From assembly GCA_018881555.1 (NCBI GenBank), contig JACAXG010000012.1:5940087-6004086 (forward strand): a stretch of 64,000 bases of DNA. Reading direction: 5' to 3'. Position 1 is the stretch's first letter, and every line of letters starts with the position of its first letter. The notes beneath the pieces are model-generated. The model searched no databases, was not told where the DNA came from, and saw only the letters and a program-made list of their open reading frames with translations. The DNA comes from Amblyornis subalaris (lineage: Eukaryota > Chordata > Aves > Passeriformes > Ptilonorhynchidae). Below are positions 1 through 15,500 of this stretch, one piece after another. The translations under genes and the position numbers were made by a program.

Positions 1-3000
1 CTACATTTTTCCTTTTATGGTAGTCTAATCTCTTATTTAACAAAAAATTTTGTCTAAATCAACAATACCGAGCTAAATCAAAAGATGAGGAACTTCTACA
101 CTCAAATAGAGTTTAATTGTAAATAGCAAGCCAAATTTTAATTCGTTGAGAGTGTTAAACTAGGCTTTAAACAAATAGATTACATAATGTTTTCAGCAAA
201 ATTAATGAAAACATACACAAACAAAAAAAAGCAGTACTACTGAAAAATAGAACAGTTTTAAAGAGAATGTAGTATTAAAATGTAAACACCAACATTTCAA
301 CATGAAAACACTGTTTGGACCATTATCTTACCACAGAGGCCCAACATCTAGAAGTGGTACTTAAGGACTTAATTTCCATAACAAATATCTCAAGTACACG
401 GAAAATGGCAGAAAGTACACATGAAATGTGACTGTATAATTCAAGCACAAGAATCAGACACAAAGCAAAATGTGTGATACTCCCTTGATCATGAATGCTC
501 CCTATGACCTTTGGCAAGACACCTAGGCCCCCCTGACTACACTGAAGAGATGAATCTTTTACACATTTTAGGCTCTCAGTCCCATTATGCTCTCAAAGTT
601 TACTTCCTTAGTAGTTGATTGCTATAGCTGAGTGCAGTGTAACATAACAGAAATAATTAGAAATTTTTTAAAAAAGCATCAAGACTATACCAAAGAAAAT
701 ACAGTGATCAGTACTTATCAAAGAAGTGGTTTATTATAACACTTGTTATAAAACTGATCATGAACCATCCCACACCATATGAACACTATTTTCAAAATAA
801 CCATTTGGGACATACAGTGAAACATAACTGTATTAATATAAATCAAAAAATAAAATAAATAGAATCAAAAACCAAATTAGTTTTGACAATATGTCTATAA
901 ATTTATGTTTAGGTATATTTAATATGATAATNTCTCATGCATATAAACAAGCACCTCTTAACCCACCGATTATTAAGCCCATTTTTTCCTCACTGTAAAT
1001 TGGCAAAGCACAGTAAGCAGCATGCAACTGATTCATAAAACCTCTACCATTTTCAGCTACTTATTGTTTAAGAAGGGCTGGCAATGAGAAGAAGCAGGTA
1101 TGATCATTGCCAGAAGAGTAAAGAACCACTGTAAAGATTGTCTGGCTATTTAGCACTAATTTAAACACCGCAAACATGAGACAAAAAAAATATCTTCAAA
1201 ACACATTAATTTTCAATGATTTTTTATTTCAAAAAGATATGTCATGCAACACTTTTGGCAAAATTTGATGCTATGCCTCTTACTCTCTTCTGCAAGCAGA
1301 GAAAACAAAATTCCACTTTCTGCTTGCCAAAAGTATCAAACAGTAAGCTGAGAAGGTGGTACAGCAAGGGCCAGGTTGGGGAGGAGCTGGTGTTTGTTTG
1401 AAGATTACATCTACATCACTCCAGTCCTTTTCCTTTTAAATGGTGTTGTACAAGAAGCATAACACAAGTGAGGCCCTAGCCCAGAAACACATTTCTCAGA
1501 CTGTTATGATGTGCTTGGGAGCAGCAAGGAGTTCAGAAAGTACTACAAAAAACTGAAGAGATGCATCTCAGCTTCTCCAGAGCTGGGGAGTAAAAGCAGG
1601 GTGCAACTACTAACTTCGTCTTTTAATAGCAGCTATTCACTTGCAGCAGCAGCTGTATTCCTTCAGGGCAGAAAACTGAGCTTAAGAACATCTGACAGGA
1701 ATACAACCAATTTTCATTCTCCTTCCCTAGAGAACCTTAGGGTGAAGTGATGTATTTTGCAAAGCCAACACAATACCTTGCTGCTAATCCCTCTCTCCAT
1801 ACAGACAGCTACCCTCAACTCACCTGCCCTGACTGCAGAGTCCAGCCCTTTCCCTTATGTCTGGCTCTAGGCAAAACCCAACTGAGTCAAATCAACTCCC
1901 TAAATAACATAGATTGCCCACTTTATTATTTTCCCCCTGGTTTAGTCTTCTGAGAAGCTTTTTAGTATAATCCATTCCACACAAGCCCTATAAAACTAGA
2001 GATGCTACAATGTGATAAGAAAATTCACAGCAGGGAAGAAGGAAGAACTGGGACCATCTCCTTTCATCAGCAGGAAGTCAACATGGTTTGATCCAATCTT
2101 CTGTGCATTTTTACTTCCAATTGCTAACCCCTCAAAGACCACACAGATTAACAAGAGTCAGCAAGAACTGGAAAAGATGCATGATGGCTTCTCTTAATTC
2201 TTAGAGCTCTACTGTCATCTTATATATTAAAAAAAAATAAGTCTCAGAATAAAACCCCACTTGCAAACCTATAATGACTCATTCAGTTAAATTTCACTGG
2301 ACAAGTTGTTCACTATTCCACCTTAAAGAAGTCATCCTATTTTAAACTACTATCACAGAATATTACTATGAAGAATAATTGACATAATAAAATAAAATTC
2401 TGCAACAAATTTGTACTTCAGGTCTGAATTTTTCAACATACTACTAGCCAAAAAAACAACAAACCCAACAATTTCCCAATGCAAATCTCAGTCATGGGAT
2501 AAAGACTTACATTACATAACAGAAATTACATTATTTCTGTATTGAGTAATTTTTTCAAATAATTTTTAAAAAAACAAAATGTGATAAACACAACAACATA
2601 AAACTGGCTTTAGCAGGGTTGTGTGAGTTTCAATACATTCTAGAAAAAGTGGAGAGTTTTTTGATTCTTCGCTCAGGATATTTCTTAACAATTTTACTAA
2701 ATTCACAGCATGGGTAAACCCATCTAAAACTGCAACCTCCTACCTTTCATCTTACCCTCTTGTCTCTCGCCACTTTTCAAATGGTTCTTTCCCCCCAGAC
2801 ACCTTAACCAGCAGATTCCAATCCCTGTTCCTCACTGTATCTGTTAAAAACCCATGCTTCTGATCATCCTCATCAAACCAAGAGGGCTGTTGCAGATACA
2901 GCCCCTGTGCACAGCACCATACCACAGCAACTGGAGGAAGAGCAGCTTTAGGGAACATTTGGTGTACTCCTTGAAGTCTTGAGTTGGACCATAGTCAAGC

Positions 3001-6000
3001 ACTGAAAATTTGGTCAAGTTTCAGTACAGCTTTAANAGATGGCAATAGGCAAACTCCTGAAAAAGAACAACCACCTCAACACCACCCAGTTCTGGCCAAA
3101 CCAAAGCAGAAGATGATGCTGGCTACTGGCAGAGCAAACATGGGAACAGCTGAATTGATGCCACAGTGTGAGGGCATAGTTTAGTACAGTTCGGAGGTTG
3201 CTTTTGCTGGAGCTGATGCCTTGTGGAGAAAGGCCAAGTTTGGGGACTTCCCCTCCAAGCATGACCAGATCTCAGAGTGACACCACTACACAGCATCTTG
3301 GGTCTCCTTGATGCCCAGCAGGCCATGGAAAAGGCCCTCCCTCTTGTAATGAGACTCATTAGACATCTATCCATCAAGCTTTCATGAGCGTCTTGATTCA
3401 GCTCTCATGTAGAGCAGTGAAGTACCTTCCTTATTAACTACAGGCTAATGGCAGAATTTTGTTAGAAAAATAAACCAAAACTGGCAGTCTGAAAAGAAAT
3501 CAAATAGCTTATTGAATAAATACCTCTGCAGAAAATTGTGATTCAAGCTTTAACACAAAGCCTAACACTGTTCCAGGAAAAAAGCATCACCTCAAGGAAG
3601 AGTTTCCCCTTCGTTCTACAAGAAAGGATTTGAGGGAGATGATGAATTTTAAAATAACAAGAATATCAACGGGGAATAATAGTAGAACAACAAGGTAAGC
3701 TGAAAGGAAGTAACGTAGACAGAAACTAATTTCCATCCTGAAGCATTTGAGAGGATGCATGAAGCAAAGGCTTTTCTTTTTAATAATTATATTTTCTCAT
3801 TAACACCACAGCAAGAAAGAGGTCACTGGAAATATACTGCAGAAAGCTCTACATTTTATGCTAAGAATATGGCCCACATACTGCCTAATTTCATAGTATG
3901 ATTTGAAAAGTAGCTGCAAACCTTCCATTTAGTGCCTGAAACTTTGGGGCTTTTCATTAATGAGTGAAAGGAGTTACCCAAGAAACTTCGGTGTAACAGG
4001 GTAAAAAGCATCACTGATTTCCATCATTTTCTAAAACCTCTACAAACATAAGCATCAGATTAAATGACTGTAACCATACAGCCATCATAAAATAAAATTC
4101 ATTTCAAGACAGAGATTTCCAAAATAAACAGAAGACTGGGATCTAATGGTTCACATTATTTAATACAATGGGGTAGCAGAGCTAAGAGATACTAAAGAAT
4201 CCCCAAAGAGGAACCATGAGCTTCATTTTACATTCCCTTGAAAACATCTCACACATACACACAGTTTTGCACCTTCTAACTTATGCCACAGTCATGGCAA
4301 TTACTTCTGTCATTTCAGAAAACAAGAGGGAATGGGGAAACAAATAACCTCTTACGGCCACATGACATTACTGAGGTTGATTAAATATAAGTTAATCCTT
4401 GGACTCTTACCAGCACTTGATCTGCTTCAGCCTCAAATACAGATTTAGAAACCATCCATACTGCTAAATATCAGTGTCTCGGGGAACTCAACATGCCTCA
4501 AATATCTGAATTTTGGTGTTTTCTGGAAAAGATTTTCAAGAAACATTTTCTTCAGGACAAAAAGAACAAACAGCCCATTCTAAACACAGGACAATTTCTT
4601 TTTGTAAACTATTGGTAATTCATGTACACTAGCAAGTCACGCTGTTAGATATTGAAGCGTAGCTATCAGCTGCTAGATGAGCTCATCCATGAACATGTTT
4701 GGCTTTATCCTCATTGATCTCTGGTCTGTTTGGGATTTTTTTCAGAGTTTTATGAAGAAAATTCTGCCATGCTTTGTATCATTGTATCTGCATCTTCTAC
4801 ACTAGCCCAAGGGCAAGAGATGGCAATAGCACCGCCAGAATCCTCTGACAAGCACAAAACTCTTCCCTCACCCCAATGCTCAGCTGCCACACAGGAACAG
4901 GAAGAATGTAGGCTACGCCGCTTTGCCTGCAGGGGTGAATGAATCCTATTTTGTTCATGTACATCACACTTGTAACAAACTTAAAAGTAAAGCACCCAAA
5001 AAAACCAAGAATTTTGTTAGACGATCGTTATAATACAGATTTTTTTTTTTCCCCTTCTTCTTAGGGAAACTTTTCGTATTTCTCTAACTTTTTAAAACAT
5101 TTTGTCATATTAAAAATATTACTTATATTACACGATATATGTACAATACAAAAATTACTTAGAACACAACACCAAATTTAAGGTATTCTTAGTCAATTGT
5201 GCAGTATAAAAATTAGCCCTTCATATAAGAGAAAGCTTACAAAAATGCAACACTCGAGAAGGTGTCTGGTATTACAATTATTTTTATTATACAGAATTGA
5301 CTCCATTTGCAATGATGCATAATCCTGTGACTGAGGAAATTACATTCTCAGACTTCCATCAATTTTAAATTTTTTTTTGTAGCTTAACACTATGACAAAG
5401 CTCTCACAAAAGATTTGATACCAATATGATGTGACACAACTGAACCAAAGCTTAATTTCACTCACAGTAAGAAATCACAGGATTAAGTAACACTGTGCAG
5501 TCTTTTAGAAAAGTTTATTGCTTCCAGATGGATGCAAGTTTCCTTTCAGCACTGATTGTATCTTCTGTACACAGGGTGCCAATGTTGCTATAAATATAGT
5601 CAAAAGCAGTTATAAAGATAAATTATTAAAATATTGACATAAACAAGCTCATACAATACTGCCTCTCTCCACAAAGTAAGGACAAATACATTAGAGCACT
5701 GTCTGTCTCACCAGTGTTCAATACAAAAACATGCACACTCTTCTCAGAAATTACAACCCATATATGAACAAGCACAAATTTACAAGGTATCCATAAAATG
5801 ATTTCTAATTCCAACTGCGTGCTCTTTGCCCCATGTTGTGTAGTGCCATGTGTTTCCCTGCATGGTGCACACGACCAAGACACCCACCTGTGCCCATGTA
5901 TCTGTGCACCAGGCTCAGGATACACTCACTTCATTTAGCAGCAGAGCTGCTGAATACACACTGCAACGCATTTGCGTCAAACTAAAATTGTAAATGATAA

Positions 6001-8279
6001 ATATCTTTAAGCCAATTTAAATTTCAGTCTGTGTACATCAGACACTGAAAAAGCGTATCAACAGGTCTACAAATGTTTAGCAGAAAAAAATATTTCTAGG
6101 GAATATCTGATTAGTGTATAAAAAAATTACATATAATGCTATTTTGAAAATCAAAATACACTCAAAATTATCAGGTGAAGCCACTAATTTGAGTTGGTTT
6201 AATATTTTATGTTGTTATACACTTTAGAAATTATATTAATAAATGGTAATGAGTCATTTAAAACATTATTTGAAATTTTCATGAGATTCTCAAAAATCTG
6301 GAGATCTCCATTTTGAATCGTGATATAACCAGTGCATAAACTAGAAGTTGATGCATTTTAGAGAACATGCAGAATTCATAAAATGCTTTATGAATGAAAT
6401 ATCAACATTAAGCACCATGAAATTCAAAATTAACTATCAGTATAGAAATAATTTTCACTTTTACATCAAACTACATTAGTATACCAAGTTATATACAGAA
6501 ATCTACTTATTTTCTGACAAGCATATTAACTGTTTTAAAAGAGAGCCACTCATCAAAAAAACCACCAACAAAAAAGCACCCCAAAATGTTCCATGATGTC
6601 TGCTTTGCATCCTGGCATGCACCAATAACTTCAAACAAGCAGTCTCCTATCCATTTTAAGCAAGTTTTTTGACATCTACCACCAACTTCTCTTATCTCCA
6701 GTATGGTAACTGTACCTACACATCACATTTACATATCCATTCCTAATCCTTGTACTAAGTACTAAAATCAAGCAGGAAGACTACTGATTGACATATCAAA
6801 AAACCAACCAAACCAACCAGTTTCTGATGAGTTTCCATTGTATAAACACGTCAGATGACAAAGATGCACTTTGAATCTCCCATAAAACACACAAATTTTT
6901 ACTCCCCCAAACTTTTAAATTACACCAATATGTACTGGCATTACCACTGTGAGGTTGAAGTAAATATCTTACTTGCAGATCCTATGAATTTTACTCACAG
7001 CATAAAGATCCTGCATATGGTTGCAGGGTCAGAGAGCAATTCCTATTCAAAGCACCCACACAGCAATGAACCGAGATGCATCTTCAAACTCTCTAGCATG
7101 CATTTGCACAGTAAGTCTGTTACTATTACTATTCCATGCAACTTTTCCTCTATCACAATATTAAACCTATTTTGCTAATTTAAAAGTAAATTTAACAAAT
7201 ATTAGTTTCTACACATATCCAGCCACACATTACAAATCATACGATAATCTTTGACTTAGCCATAAAGTGAATCAGTGCAAGAAAATTACCACCACCTGTG
7301 TTCAAGAAATAATTAGTATCGATACCTTGGCACACATCTTCAAGCTGCAGACATAACAAATGGAAATGGATGTTGTACATTTACATCAGAAATCTTCACA
7401 AATTTATTTATGGAAAAAGACCAGCTAAGCATATTGAAGCTACATTTTCTCCTCATTTTGAGGTTGATCAAACTACATCATTTGCAATGGTTTCAGACTC
7501 TTATCCTGTGCAAGTCTAATTATGTCTTTGGAATTTAACTTCCCTTCTCCACAACACAGTTAATAAATTTAAAAAACCCCAAGACTCTAATAATTATAAG
7601 CACACATATGAACAATATTTTCACGGGAATTATGGCTAAGAAATTCAGGTTTCCTGTACAGTCTGTGACTGTATTGTAATTCTTAACAACATTTAATAAA
7701 ATTAACCTCATGGTACTTTTTCAGGCAAAGAACATACATTCTTTAAACTGTATTGTTCCACCAATAAAAAGAAGTACTTTGCAAATGGAAAACTAGGCAA
7801 ACCAAAGTACAAATTCTATCAAGAAATCTTGCTTAGCACTGCAAACAAAGGTGAACTTACAGACCAGTGATGTGTGTGCTTTTACTCGAAATACCATTTA
7901 AATATAATTTAACTGGTTTCTGGTACGTAAGATCAGCAATACCAGGACAGAGCAAACGTCCATCTGTCCCAGTATCTTATATCAAACCATAGCCATAAGC
8001 AGATGCTAAGAGAAGAGAAGGTATAAAGAAAGCACTTATTCTGTTTTCCACTAGTACTTTTCCATTCCCCACCTGTTTTCATTTGTGACATCCTGAACTG
8101 ACTGTGGTTTCTACACATTTAACGGCACTCAAATGAGGCCTTCCATCTCCATCTGAATCCACAAAATCCTTTAGCATTAACAATCCTTTGGCAGTAAGCT
8201 TTACAATTCTCTTACCTATTCATTTAGTTTTCAGCCTGGTTTTTCTGAGCCTTATTAGANGCACCATATTTTCTATGCT

Positions 8280-8600
8280 GCAAAACTGCCATCTACTTTG
8301 TCCAGGCCCATCTCAACTACCTTCCCTTTAGAGCAAAAAGTACCAGCCAGTCTGCCACTCTCATCCAGAAGCCATTAAGTACCTTTAATCATTGTCACCC
8401 CTTGAACCCTCTCCAGTCCCACATCATCTTTGCTGAGAACACCAGAACTGCACACAGTATTCAAGACATGGTTAAATAACTGCTGGTTTATAGAGCATAC
8501 AAACATCTGTTATAGTCTCTATTTATGTTCTAATTATCCTTAACATAATAATCCTAACAACTGTTTAAGTGACAGATGACATTTTCCACATGATAAACCT
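8280..8600. mobile_element. Degenerate CR1/L3-like LINE fragment
   Basis: Around 8400-8480 the plus strand reads like the familiar avian CR1/L3 segment: a run resembling 'ccctctccag', then 'ccagaactgcacacagtat', then a 'caagacatgg'-type end. The order matches the usual 'aaccctctccag ... cagaactggacacagtactc' block. Flanking sequence is too decayed to give ends, a target-site duplication or a subfamily. The identification rests on recalled consensus wording, not an alignment. It is an old, inactive copy inside the CERKL intron. Confidence 0.45.
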
Positions 8601-9529
8601 ATAATCATACACATCAGGAATGGTATAGCTCCTGATCTTTATTCCAAGCTGATGGCATTCAAATATGAGATCAATACATTACACTATGCTTAATTATCCT
8701 AACTCTTGGACTCCTTGTCCCATTGCCTAGTCAAATCTGTAAAACTACCAGGTCTCTGAAGTTGTGTTGTAGGACAGAATTGGCAAAATAAAAATGCTTT
8801 TCCACTTCTATTTTAACAGTCCCTAAACAAATCCAGAATTTTTGCTTTACTATGTTTATCCCATGTAATTTTTTTCTCTTCTGTACTCCTTCCAGGCCAC
8901 ATTGTTAATATACCAAAGGCCCTGTGGACTCTTCAGGCAGCCTTCATTCCATGAATTAGACAAAGAAAACAAACATTAGATACATAAAACAATGAGAAAC
9001 ATATTTAAGAACAGCTTTCTTCTTACTGTAACCTTATTTTATTATTATGCTCCTGCACACAATTAATATTGCTAAATTGTTAAACTTGCTAATGAAAAAG
9101 ATAGTATCTGCTTAAACAAGAAAAACATACATATACATATAAGTAATATTATAAGTTCAGTACTGAATTTCTATGTGTATGTTCCCCAAAAGGTTTTCAT
9201 AAACAAGTGAGACCTAGGGACAAAATTTCAAAATCACCACCTGCTTGTTTCCATCATATTTTAAATAATTAACTCCTCAACAAATTTAAATGCAAGAAAA
9301 ACCCCAAACAACTTTCCTGTTTAATTTTTATTTGTACTGCAGTTAAAAAAAAACAAACATTAATCAAGTACTCTTTTTTTAAGCATTGTTTTCCAAACAA
9401 ACTCTAGTTACTACTAGCCTTGTTTAATGAGTGTGTTGCAATCAAGTGACCAAAAAACATTACATTTCACATGAAATACTCAAGAGTATTCTTTTTCCTT
9501 TAATAAAAACAATACAAAGTTAAAAATAG

Positions 9530-9559
9530 ACATATATATATATACACACACACACACAA
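9530..9559. repeat. (AT)n(AC)n microsatellite
   Basis: A run of about seven AT dinucleotides passes directly into about eight AC dinucleotides. This compound dinucleotide microsatellite is in the CERKL intron and is probably length-polymorphic. Confidence 0.9.
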
Positions 9560-12500
9560 TCTTTTCCCAGTCATGGTAACATACAATACATTTAGTTTTA
9601 CCATGGAATGTGCCAGCTGCAGAATTTACCGAATGAAATCACAAATCTGTTCAAAGTTTGATGTTGACATGGGTTACCACCTCCTACAGCCATCTAACTG
9701 TCAGTGTATTATTCACTGGCTCTATGATAATTTTGATCCCTAGCTAATCACCTCACTCCAAGCTGAATTACGTAGATGTGACAGAGCAGGCCTTTGGGAA
9801 ACCCAAAACCATCCAAGTGTGAAATCTCTCAGTACCTTTCTTGACAGAGCCGTTTGACAAGTCTCCAAAAGGCCATGCAACAAACAGCATAGCAGGGAGA
9901 GGACTTGGACAGGAGGAATCTCGTTTTGAACCATCTTCACAACAGTCAACAGATCAGCCAGGCAAAGATGTGTCATTTTCACACAGAAACCCAGCAAGTC
10001 ATCTTGAATTTTCTTCTATTTACCATTAGCAATTTATTTACAAGAATCTTCACTCCTTAGAATGACATAGGCTTTTTTTTTTAAGTCATTTTCATACAAC
10101 ATTATTTTTAAGTGAGAATACTTATTCTATTTCTACTATGCTGTACTAAAACAACACAGAAAAATACAAAGAGGTTTTTTAAGCTTTTGTCAAATGGGGG
10201 GAGGGTAATATAACAATGAGCATTTAATTACTCAAATTCAGAACAGTATGTGCAAATCAGCATTATATTTAGTAAGTGTTTATTTAGTAAGTAAGTATTT
10301 ATTGCTGTTACCCTAACTCGATCATTCATATGTCAAATTTTGTTTTTCCAAGACTGTCTGCACTGTGTAAAGATCTGTTTCCAGGATACCTATAAGTGTG
10401 CAGTACATAACATCTGTTGCTTTGCATTTTCAGAGCCTCACAAAGCATGCTTTCCTATATTCACTTGAGTGTATGGACTGACAGAATAGATATATTGTCA
10501 CAGTTCAAATAAACTGACAACTACAGCAACTATTCGGTGCTGAAAAGCATCCAACTAACTACCACCTGACATCACTTAAATAGGAAAAAGCCAGGAAAAT
10601 CGGAGTTCAGCACCAAGTTCTGTTAATGAACTGACCACTTGTTTAAACTTGCAATACACAGGCAAGAAATAGCCACATGCTAGATTAGAGAACTGTGAGT
10701 TAGACCAAGTTATTGAAAAAATTTTTGTAAGTGATNTAATATATTCCTACAAAGACAACCAATTAAGAAATTAGGGAAGGAGGAAGTTGTACCAGCTCTT
10801 AAACATAAGGAGTGAGTTGTCCCTCATCAGNTGCCTTACAGGTAGGCTACCAGCCATCAAGGCTCACACAAAAATTCTGGCCTACAATTTCAATTGTTTT
10901 TTATAACACCTGGTTTCACTGTTCAAATCTGCTCTTCCACTAAAGAGCGAAGGGTTTCAAAATCATAAGATAAGAGTTCCAAAACTTCTTCCCTAGTGAA
11001 ATAGTTTGAGAAATACCATCCACACCCTTAGTCTGCAGACACAAGTATTTTTGAAACCACCTAAACAATTCGAAGGAAAAAGTCCTAGTCACTTATTTCA
11101 AGTCAGCAGTTAAGAAAAAAAATCATTAGATGGTATTTAAAAGCTTAATTTAACAACTTCAGAGTTGCACTCAACTCTGTAGTACGTCAGAAAACGGTGA
11201 AACACAAACAACCCAAAAAATTAATGTCTATGAGACAGGAATCAATTTAGAAAAGGATCCTAGTAAAACACAATTCTATAGCAGTCAGAGTACTAAATGA
11301 CAAAAAGGTCAAATTTTGAAAGGAAACAGCAGATACCACCACAAAACTAGCAGATGTTCCTAAAGGATCATCTGTACAAAAACATAAGCATATGTGAGAG
11401 AAATCCAACACTATCACGAAATCAGTTGGTGTCTAACATAATAGCAGTTCCTTATGGCAATACGGTAATACATGTATCAGATACTCAACACATTATGGTT
11501 TTTTGTCCGCACATACTGTTACAACATAACTCATAAAAACCAGGACCACTGATTTCCTTGAAAGGAAAACATTAGTTCCACGACACACTAATGTTAAGGT
11601 ACACAGACTACTCAGTTCTTCAGGTTATGTTCTCAGATTTTCAGTCACTCAAGCTTTTTCATAAATAGTTTTAGTAGGATAAAAATATCTTTGGAGTACT
11701 GCATGTATTGAATAAAAACTTCCTTCTAAAGGCAGTGCATAATATAGTCAGATATACCTAACGAAACAGCAAACAAAAAGGGATTTCTTCTATCCAAAAC
11801 CTGTTTGTTGGGGTTTTGCATACTTGAAACAGTATCTATTATTTACCTGCTGCTTCTGTACCATACATAGATAACATGACATTTACAAGGAGAGGAAAAT
11901 TGTTTTTCTAAGTTTACTTTTATTGATTCCAACAAGAGCAGATGACAGACTTTCCTGCTTTAATTTTATTTCTATTTTGCAATCATAAAAAAAAAAATAC
12001 ATGCATTTTCCAATTAAAAGTCAAGATAAGCTAGCAACATTTGATGCAATAGAAAAAGACAAAGATGCATGGGGATACAAATCCAGGGATGATATGGTAA
12101 AGTGACAACCAAGGAAAGAATACAACAGCATCTAGAATCTGAAAGAGGAGTTAAAAAAATTAGTGTTTCTCAAGGACCAAAAACCAGGACAATTAAGAAA
12201 CAGAGATATGAGATTTCTATTTAGTAAGGGATTTGACTGTATACTCTTTAATGATTTAAAAATAACAGGAATTTACACTGAGAAAGGGACTCAGTCTTAC
12301 AGCATATTGTGGACATGAAAATATCACTAGCATGGGCATGAAAGATTGGTTAGCATATCAAAGGTTTTTCTAATATACACCTTTGGATTCTCTCAAACAT
12401 GTTTTATAAGCAAGACCGTCACTTGACTCTTGCACATGTTCGCCCAGAAAGCACAGTCAAGTGTTGTCAATTATTCTGTGAACAAGAAAATTACAGAACC

Positions 12501-15500
12501 TTGATAATTTTTTTAAACAAATTTGCATTCTAATTCTCATAACCTCATCACCTTATCATGTCTCGTCTGACTCTCTAGTGATTTCCCAATCCTGTATCAC
12601 ACACAGCTCACACTACAGCCTCACCCTGTCTTCCTATCTGCCCATCAACAGCTCCCGTGTCCCTTCCATTCACTCATCGCCCTCTCCACAGTATCCACAA
12701 ATCCCTCCCACACCCACACGGCACTGCACCAAAACCCTTACACTCCCATAAAATATCAGCTCATCCCCACCACAGTGTTCTTGATTACCCCCTGATTCCC
12801 ACCTTTCTTCAATCCACCTGCTCAGCAGCCAAAAACCAGCACCAACTATGTCTGGCCTGTTACTGGTGTGCCAAGTGCCTGATGACGCGCAACGTGCCAA
12901 CACCCGGCCAGTCACCATCCTTGCTCCCCAGGCAGGAAGAGGACAGGGATAAAGCAGAACATTGCCTTACCTGTAATAACAGTATGTGGCAAAGACCAAA
13001 TCATTATGCAGTGTAACAGAAGAAACAAAGAAAAAAAAAAACAACAACAAAACAAAACCCATCACCTTTAGGCAAGCCTAAAAGTTGCTGATTTTATGGC
13101 TTACATCAGCTTTAAGTAACACAAACCAGAATATAATCAATGGAAAGTTTTGTATTAAAAAGAAAAGGCCATGAAGAAGTGTTCCTTTCCATGAAAGCTG
13201 AATAAATCCTGTTATTTCAAATTCATGTAGCATCAGAATCCAACTCACTAACACACGCAGCACTTAATGTGTATGTGAGACTGAACACACAAGCACAATT
13301 TGCAAGACCTAGCACAGAAACTTTTTTCTGGAACAAAGATTTAAATATCAGATCTCTCTGTGGAGGTAGAGAATTTAAGGGCATAGAAAAGTCCCTATTA
13401 GATATCCAGGGTATGTCAATCCCTTTCAATGCAAGCAAAGAGGAGCAAAAATGTGTGAAATACAAGAAAAAACAGAAAGCATGAAACAACATAAATTGTG
13501 CCACAAACACACAGCCATGAACTGATCTTCTGAAAAAGGATAAAAGACACATGGTGAGTCAAGACATTATGTTTAAAAGTCCCCTGAAATACAGAACAAA
13601 TTTTAGGAGTCCTTNAATTAGTGTGTCCCATTTCCATAAATATTTTTCATTTTCCACAATAAATTGTAGATTAATAAATTATTTTGCAGCTTCATGCAGC
13701 ATTTATCTAAAAAATATTAATTTTACTGACTTCTCAGAAAAAGATTTTAGTGTCTTATAAGTTCAGACACCATGGGATTGTTTAAAACTGCATGCTTTCT
13801 TCCTTCAATTTACATCTTAAAGTCATATATTAATGTAACACAGGAACACCTCACTCCNAGTTACACTTATTATTTTTTTTTTATGTCTCTTCCTTAACTG
13901 TTCTCCTGTTTGGACAATAGATAAGCCACTTAGAGAAAATACGTTCTCTACATGTCAGAAGTAGAATCAAAAGCTTTGAATTTGGTCCTCCTGGAACTTC
14001 AGTAATTCAGATTTNGTAACAGCCAGTTTCCATTTCCATTATTCCTGACTGACCGANAGACTGACAGATGTCTTACTTTAGAGATCCCAAACAGACTATT
14101 GGTATCTATTTCAGCCACATCTGTTCCTAAATGGCCTTGGCAACAGGCCACTATGCACTCGGAATTAATTTTAAGTCCTTTATTGCTGACTCTTTCACTG
14201 TTGAAATACATCAGTGATTTTTTTTTTCTTATTGCTGCACTTACATAGNATATTTATAAATCTATATTTGAAACGAATATCAACAACAGTATACTATAGA
14301 TAAGAATACTATACTTAAACAGTATATTGATTTGTTTTAGTTATTAAAATATACTTTTTTTCTTTACTTCATTATGAAATACATATTCAATATTACATTA
14401 ACCTCAGGATTCCTCCAGAGATCTTATTTTCTTGTTGGTCAAAAATTCAGAGAGTATGTACCTATACTTAAAAAGTACCAATACTTAAAAAGCAAGCTTT
14501 ATTCAAGTTATTACTATTATCATCCAAATAGTCAGTCCAGCCTGCAAGCTGTCAATCAGGGCATAACCTCATATACCATTCTGTTTAGTACACTACACAC
14601 ACAAGAAATTACACTTGTAACATTTTCATAGTGATCAGAAGCCTCCAGACTTCACATTCTGGTAAAACACTGAGCAAGTGCCAGTTTTGTTACACTTCCT
14701 ACCTGACAGAAATCTGCTGAAAAACTGCAATTATTGTTAAGCAGGAAACTCTGAGGCAATCTTCTAAAACATGCTGGAGGCTTTAAAAAAATATCAGGGT
14801 TAAAGTCCCCCACTTATCAGCAAAAAAGAAAGCCATATGCATAAAGAGGATACAAATGATCTTCTGGGAACTTCTAAAAATAACATATAATATTCAAATC
14901 TGTAAAGATAGCTTTCTCTGCTATAGTTTTGAAGCAGCATTCAAAATGAGAAGTTCTACAGTTCAGGGCTGGATTATTAATACAGAGAGAAGTCTTGCCT
15001 TTTTCTTAATTTCCATGACTATATCTATAGCATAGGAATGCCACATAGAAAGAAGCTAGAGAAAAAACTAGCAGCTACTGACTGTAAGTTCTGCTGCTCA
15101 TTGTGACACCCACTGCACTGTTAAAAGCAAGCAACCAGCTATGGGTCAGAGGGTTTCTGGCTCCAGGGAGAAGAAAAGGCTCAGTCGAGCTGCTCACCCA
15201 GACTGGAGTTGCAGCATTTCCAAGGGGGCAGCTGAGCCATGCCTCACACTGGTCCACATTCCCTCTTGACACATCCACTCCCCCAGGCCCCACATCCCGT
15301 TGCCTGCCCAAGCCTTACTTCTACCCAAAGCTTTGTTATAATAAAGAACACACAAAATTCATAATCGGTCATCCTTATTTGAGAGGGAAGAATTTTGCTA
15401 CAGAGTGAACAGCAAAGGAAGCCATCAAAAATCATCAGCAAGCATGGGTAGCCAAAAACCTCTTGGAGAGAGAAGCTGCAGAATTCCCAGACTGAGTAAA